Assembly (NCBI RefSeq): GCF_900115675.1
Contig: NZ_FOXI01000007.1
Location: 38,341-102,340 of the forward strand
Direction of reading: 5' to 3'
DNA from: Halolamina pelagica
Lineage (GTDB): Archaea; Halobacteriota; Halobacteria; Halobacteriales; Haloferacaceae
Length of the DNA stretch: 64,000 nucleotides
This document shows positions 61,265-64,000 of the stretch, one piece after another (the first letter of the stretch is position 1; each line of letters starts with the position of its first letter). Under the pieces are notes generated by a model. That model did no database searches, was not told the DNA's origin, and saw only the letters and a program-made list of their open reading frames with translations. A program made the translations under genes and the position numbers.

Positions 61265-61945
61265 GTGTCTCTAGAAGACGAGCTCGACCGTGCCCGCGGG
61301 CTCGACACCGCCGACCTCGCCGACGCCGTCGAGTCCCTCGGCTTCGAGTGCACGCGGTGTGGCGCCTGCTGTACCCGGGAGGAGACCCCCGACGGCGAGA
61401 CCGAACCGCACACGGCGACCGTGTTCCCCGACGAGGTTCGGACGCTCCAGCGGGCCGGCGACGCCGACCGCGAGTGGCGCGACGTGGCGCGGCCGATGCC
61501 CTACGGGCTCTCCGAGGGCGACGACGGCGCCGAGGGGGAGACGTTCGAGTGGGCGCTCCAGACCGACGCCTGCGGCGACTGCACCTTCTACGAGGAGGAG
61601 GACGGCCTGGGGGCCTGTACGGTGCACGCGGACCGGCCGCTGATCTGTGAGACCTACCCCTTCAGCGTCGCGCTCGACGGCACCGCCGAACCGGCCGGCG
61701 ACCCCGTCGACGCCGAGGGGCTCGTCCGCGCCCACGAGTGCGAAGGGCTGGGCCGGGAGATCAGCCGCGACGACGCCGAGGACCTCGCCGCGGCGCTGAA
61801 AGAGCGCGCCGTCAGGGAACTGGAGGAGGCGATCGCGCTACGGGAGCAGTACGACCCGGTCGACGTCGGCGACGGCGAGGTGGTGGTTCACGACTCCGAA
61901 GGCGCGAAACACGCGGACGGAACCTCGATCGAGCGGGCCGAGTGA
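61265..61945 (+). CDS. YkgJ-family cysteine-cluster protein
   Basis: A 226-residue protein with CTRCGACC (29-36), a CGDCTFY segment, CTVHADRPLICETYPF (about 119-134) and a final Cys in AHECEGLG. These fit the zinc- or Fe-S-binding YkgJ (CxxCxxCC) fold. The start is GTG 61265. It lies 49 bp after the MBL gene in the same direction and is probably in the same operon. Function of the family is unknown. Confidence 0.8.
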   Translation: MSLEDELDRARGLDTADLADAVESLGFECTRCGACCTREETPDGETEPHTATVFPDEVRTLQRAGDADREWRDVARPMPYGLSEGDDGAEGETFEWALQTDACGDCTFYEEEDGLGACTVHADRPLICETYPFSVALDGTAEPAGDPVDAEGLVRAHECEGLGREISRDDAEDLAAALKERAVRELEEAIALREQYDPVDVGDGEVVVHDSEGAKHADGTSIERAE

Positions 61946-62018
61946 ACGCGAGTTCACCGCCCCGTGAGAGCGGTACACATATTACGGAGGCCCGACTGGT
62001 CGTACTCGAGTCTCAGCT

Positions 62019-62423
62019 ATGGAGATCTCCGACGAACTACTCTGTCTGTTCAGTGCTACAGTCCGCGAGGAGGGCGACCGGTACGTCGTCGAAGTGCCCA
62101 AACGCGAGATCGAGCGCGGCTCGCTCGAGTCGGGCGACACCTACCGCGTCGCCCTGATCGACGGGGACGGCGACGGCGGCGGCGGGACGACGACCTCAAC
62201 CACCCAGCATACGGGCGGCGAGGGCGAGCCCCAGCCACCCGTCGAGAAGGGCGAAGTGCGCTACGTCGAGGTGGAGGACATCGGCAAGCAGGGCGACGGG
62301 ATCGCCCGCGTCGAGCGGGGGTACGTGATCATCGTCCCCGGTGCCGACGTGGGCGAGCGAGTGAAGATCGAGGTCTCCGAGGTGAAGTCGAACTTCGCCG
62401 TCGGGGAGATCATCGAGGAGTAG
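62019..62423 (+). CDS. TRAM domain RNA-binding protein
   Basis: A 134-residue protein. Residues 76-134 (EKGEVRYVEVEDIGKQGDGIARVERGYVIIVPGADVGERVKIEV) are a TRAM domain; the first 50 residues and a Gly/Thr linker are specific to haloarchaea. TRAM proteins bind RNA and act as chaperones or translation regulators in archaea. It lies 73 bp after ykgJ with an ACATATTACG box 34-45 nt upstream. It is convergent with the methyltransferase (stops 1 bp apart). Confidence 0.87.
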   Translation: MEISDELLCLFSATVREEGDRYVVEVPKREIERGSLESGDTYRVALIDGDGDGGGGTTTSTTQHTGGEGEPQPPVEKGEVRYVEVEDIGKQGDGIARVERGYVIIVPGADVGERVKIEVSEVKSNFAVGEIIEE

Positions 62424-63146
62424 CTACCCGACCTGGGCGTTCCACCAGCTGACCGAGCAGAGCTTCTCGCCCAGCGGCGAGCTTCCGATCGCCGTGTCCA
62501 GCTTCCGGAACTGCCCCGCCATCGCGTCGGGGATCTTCCGGTAGAACCCGTAGGGGAGCACGAAGTCGTGGTCCGCGTCGGCGAGCTCAAGGTCCGCCGA
62601 GCCGAGGAGGTCTTCGACCTCGTCGCGGCCGTAGAGGTGTGACCCCATCGGCAGCAGTCGGTTGTAGAGCACGCGCGTGCTGAAGTCGTTGAACGTGTCG
62701 AAGAACACCTGGTCCTTCGAGACGCGGGCCATCTCCGCCATGAACTTCCGGGGGGTGGGCGCGAGGTGGAAGAACCGCATCGCGACCACCGCGTCGAAGT
62801 GATCGTCGGGGAAGGGGAGCCGTGCGGCGTCGCCGCGCATGAACTCCACGCGGTCGTCGACGCCGGCCTGTCGGGCCTTCTCGCGGCCCTGGGCCAGCAT
62901 CGCGTCGGAGATGTCCAGCCCGACGATATCCGCGCCGCGTTCGGCCAGCATCACGGTGAACCGGCCGGTCCCGCAGGCGATCTCCAGTACGCTCCGGTCC
63001 TCGACGGGACCCACGGCGTCGAGCACCGCCTGCTTCTCCCGGCGGTCGATCAGGCGGCCGCCGCGGGAGAACCGCTTGGCGTCGTACTCCTCGGCGACGT
63101 CGTCGGCCTGGTACCACTCCTTTCCCTTCACGCTATCGGGAGTCAC
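62424..63146 (-). CDS. Class I SAM-dependent methyltransferase (UbiE/BudM-like)
   Basis: A 240-residue methyltransferase: motif I VLEIACGTGRF (about 53-63), GLDISDAMLAQGREKA, RGDAARLPFPDDHFDAVVAM (post II/III). The C-terminal half, with NDFSTRVLYNRLLP and YGFYRKIPDAM, is not of the ubiquinone type, so substrate is unclear. The GTG start (63146) is the only one that retains the conserved N-terminus; it is close to the PPOX gene but separate. Confidence 0.82.
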   Translation of the reverse strand: MTPDSVKGKEWYQADDVAEEYDAKRFSRGGRLIDRREKQAVLDAVGPVEDRSVLEIACGTGRFTVMLAERGADIVGLDISDAMLAQGREKARQAGVDDRVEFMRGDAARLPFPDDHFDAVVAMRFFHLAPTPRKFMAEMARVSKDQVFFDTFNDFSTRVLYNRLLPMGSHLYGRDEVEDLLGSADLELADADHDFVLPYGFYRKIPDAMAGQFRKLDTAIGSSPLGEKLCSVSWWNAQVG

Positions 63147-63218
63147 GTGCCGAACACTAAAACCGTACTGCTTGGCGAAGGCGCCGACGCCGGCGAGACG
63201 CGTCGAAGCCTCGGCCGC

Positions 63219-63611
63219 TCACCCGCTGGTCATGATCCGCTCGGTCGGGATCTTGATCAGCACCCGCGGGCCCGACTCCTCGCCGTGGTGTGGGTACTCC
63301 TCGACGTCGAAGTACCGCTGGGCGAGTTCGTCGATGTGTTCTTTCGCGCCCTCCTCGGTGAGTTCGGCCTCGCCGCGCACCGCGACGTAGCGGTACGGGT
63401 CGTCCGGGTCACAGACCGAGACCGCGACCTTCGGGTTGTGCCGGACGTTCTTCTCCTTCCGGCGCCCGCGGGCGGTGTTGATCAGCACGTACTCCCGGTC
63501 CTCGTGGTCGACCCAGACCGGCGTGACGTGGGGGAAGCCGTCGGGACCGACCGTGGAGACGTGCGCGAACGACTCCGACTCGAAGACGTCGACGTGAGAC
63601 TCAGGTATCAC
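63219..63611 (-). CDS. PPOX/F420-dependent class flavin-fold protein
   Basis: A 130-residue split-barrel protein with VGPDGFPHVTPVWVDH (about 21-36), NTARGRRKEKNVRHNP (about 45-60) and VRGEAELTEEG, the features of pyridoxamine-phosphate-oxidase-like or F420-dependent reductases. The GTG start is at 63611. Such enzymes reduce small electrophiles; substrate unknown. It lies 52 bp from the left edge of the IS element. Confidence 0.82.
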   Translation of the reverse strand: MIPESHVDVFESESFAHVSTVGPDGFPHVTPVWVDHEDREYVLINTARGRRKEKNVRHNPKVAVSVCDPDDPYRYVAVRGEAELTEEGAKEHIDELAQRYFDVEEYPHHGEESGPRVLIKIPTERIMTSG

Positions 63612-63660
63612 GTTTCGGGGATGGCGCCGGGCCGAAGTAAGCGTTCGGCCGGTTCGGGCG

Positions 63661-64000
63661 GTCGTGTTTAGTTAAGCATGAAGAGTGAGGCGTGGTGATT
63701 TTGTGCTGATCTATGGCAGAAATCACACGCCTCAGCGGTCATAGCGACTGGATTGAGTTAGATTTTGTGGAGCGAGAGCGGACTCCGAGTGAGCTGATGA
63801 AACTCGGTATTCGGCTTCATCTGTCTGGACTATCACTTTCGAATACCATTCGAGAAATTGAGAAGTTCGGTGTCAATCGGTCACGGAAAGCCGTGCATGA
63901 TTGGGTGCAGAAGGCCGATCTACAGCCGGCCGACGATGCCAGTCCGGATCACGTTGCGCTCGACGAAACGGTGATCCGAATCAATGGTCAGCAGTTCTGG
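63661..64000 (+). mobile_element. IS6-family element, left part (runs off the right edge)
   Basis: Base composition falls from about 70% to about 48% GC at roughly 63665. The sequence GTGTTTAGTTAAGC near 63665 is the likely terminal-repeat zone, but without the right end neither boundary nor target duplication can be fixed. Confidence 0.75.
63713..64000 (+). CDS. IS6-family transposase, N-terminal 96 codons
   Basis: Partial protein starting MAEITRLSGHSDWIELDFVE. Residues 25-80 form an HTH (LSLSNTIREIEKFGVNRSRKAVHDWV), and DHVALDETVIRI near residue 84 contains the first Asp of the DDE triad. The start and wording match haloarchaeal IS6 (ISH-type) transposases. Whether the full gene is intact lies beyond the window. 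Confidence 0.85.
   Translation, partial: MAEITRLSGHSDWIELDFVERERTPSELMKLGIRLHLSGLSLSNTIREIEKFGVNRSRKAVHDWVQKADLQPADDASPDHVALDETVIRINGQQFW

Overview
The window is chromosomal DNA from a halophilic archaeon (class Halobacteria). GC is very high outside the last ~340 bases. The predicted proteins are strongly acidic, and the twin-arginine lipoproteins, halocyanin, archaeosine transglycosylase, GGGP synthase, TFS and TATA-like boxes 25-32 nt upstream of start codons (leaderless transcripts) are all haloarchaeal traits. Most of it is core genome: about 69 protein genes, one tRNA, little intergenic space, and many genes joined by 1-8 bp overlaps. The one clear mobile element is an IS6-type transposase gene that runs off the right edge; it is visibly lower in GC.

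Layout. 1-3.1 kb: Vms1-like ribosome-rescue protein, then a DUF1611/dipeptide-epimerase pair resembling the DgcN-DgcA D-glutamate route. 3.1-9.1 kb: remnant of a frameshifted membrane gene, membrane proteins, PspA, a hydrolase and a zinc-ribbon cluster ending in TFS. 9.2-9.6 kb: tRNA-Pro(CGG) followed by hairpins and a displaced copy of its 3' end. 9.6-16.9 kb: kinase, arylsulfotransferase-like protein, NUDIX, CPBP protease, tgtA, and a PiT transporter with a 56-residue partner. 15.8-20.9 kb: coiled-coil protein, SMC and ScpA in one operon. 21.9-29.8 kb: a nine-gene Mrp/Mnh cation/proton antiporter operon (E-F-G-A'-B-C-D-D-D). 30.0-32.6 kb: tungstate ABC importer tupABC. 32.6-43.6 kb: gatB, MATE exporter, S9 peptidase, lipoproteins, methyltransferase, creatininase-family protein, beta-lactamase-fold hydrolase and halocyanin. 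43.6-49.8 kb: topA, GGGP synthase, aspS. 50-54.3 kb: CBS-domain membrane protein, a redox pair, Sua5/TsaC, a solo Cas4-like protein and a CMI4-like protein. 54.4-56.4 kb: biotin ECF importer bioY-bioM-bioN. 56.4-63.6 kb: FadF-like Fe-S membrane oxidoreductase, radical SAM, MBL, YkgJ, TRAM, methyltransferase and PPOX genes.

How the genes work together. Information processing (tgtA, gatB, aspS, tsaC, topA, smc/scpA, TFS) is interleaved with ion and cofactor transport (Mnh, tungstate, phosphate, biotin) and membrane or redox functions. The most notable signals lie outside ordinary gene calls: a BirA-type inverted repeat around the bioY TATA box; a synonymous second copy of the aspS 3' end; a 16-bp duplication of the tRNA-Pro 3' end; a sharp AT-rich, rare-codon patch inside topA; a Cas4-like protein that appears to have lost its nuclease residues; a cysteine-free redoxin coupled to a CPFC glutaredoxin-like protein; a leader ORF overlapping the first mnh gene; and four convergent gene pairs whose stop codons interlock in 4 bp. 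No CRISPR array, rRNA or replication origin was seen.
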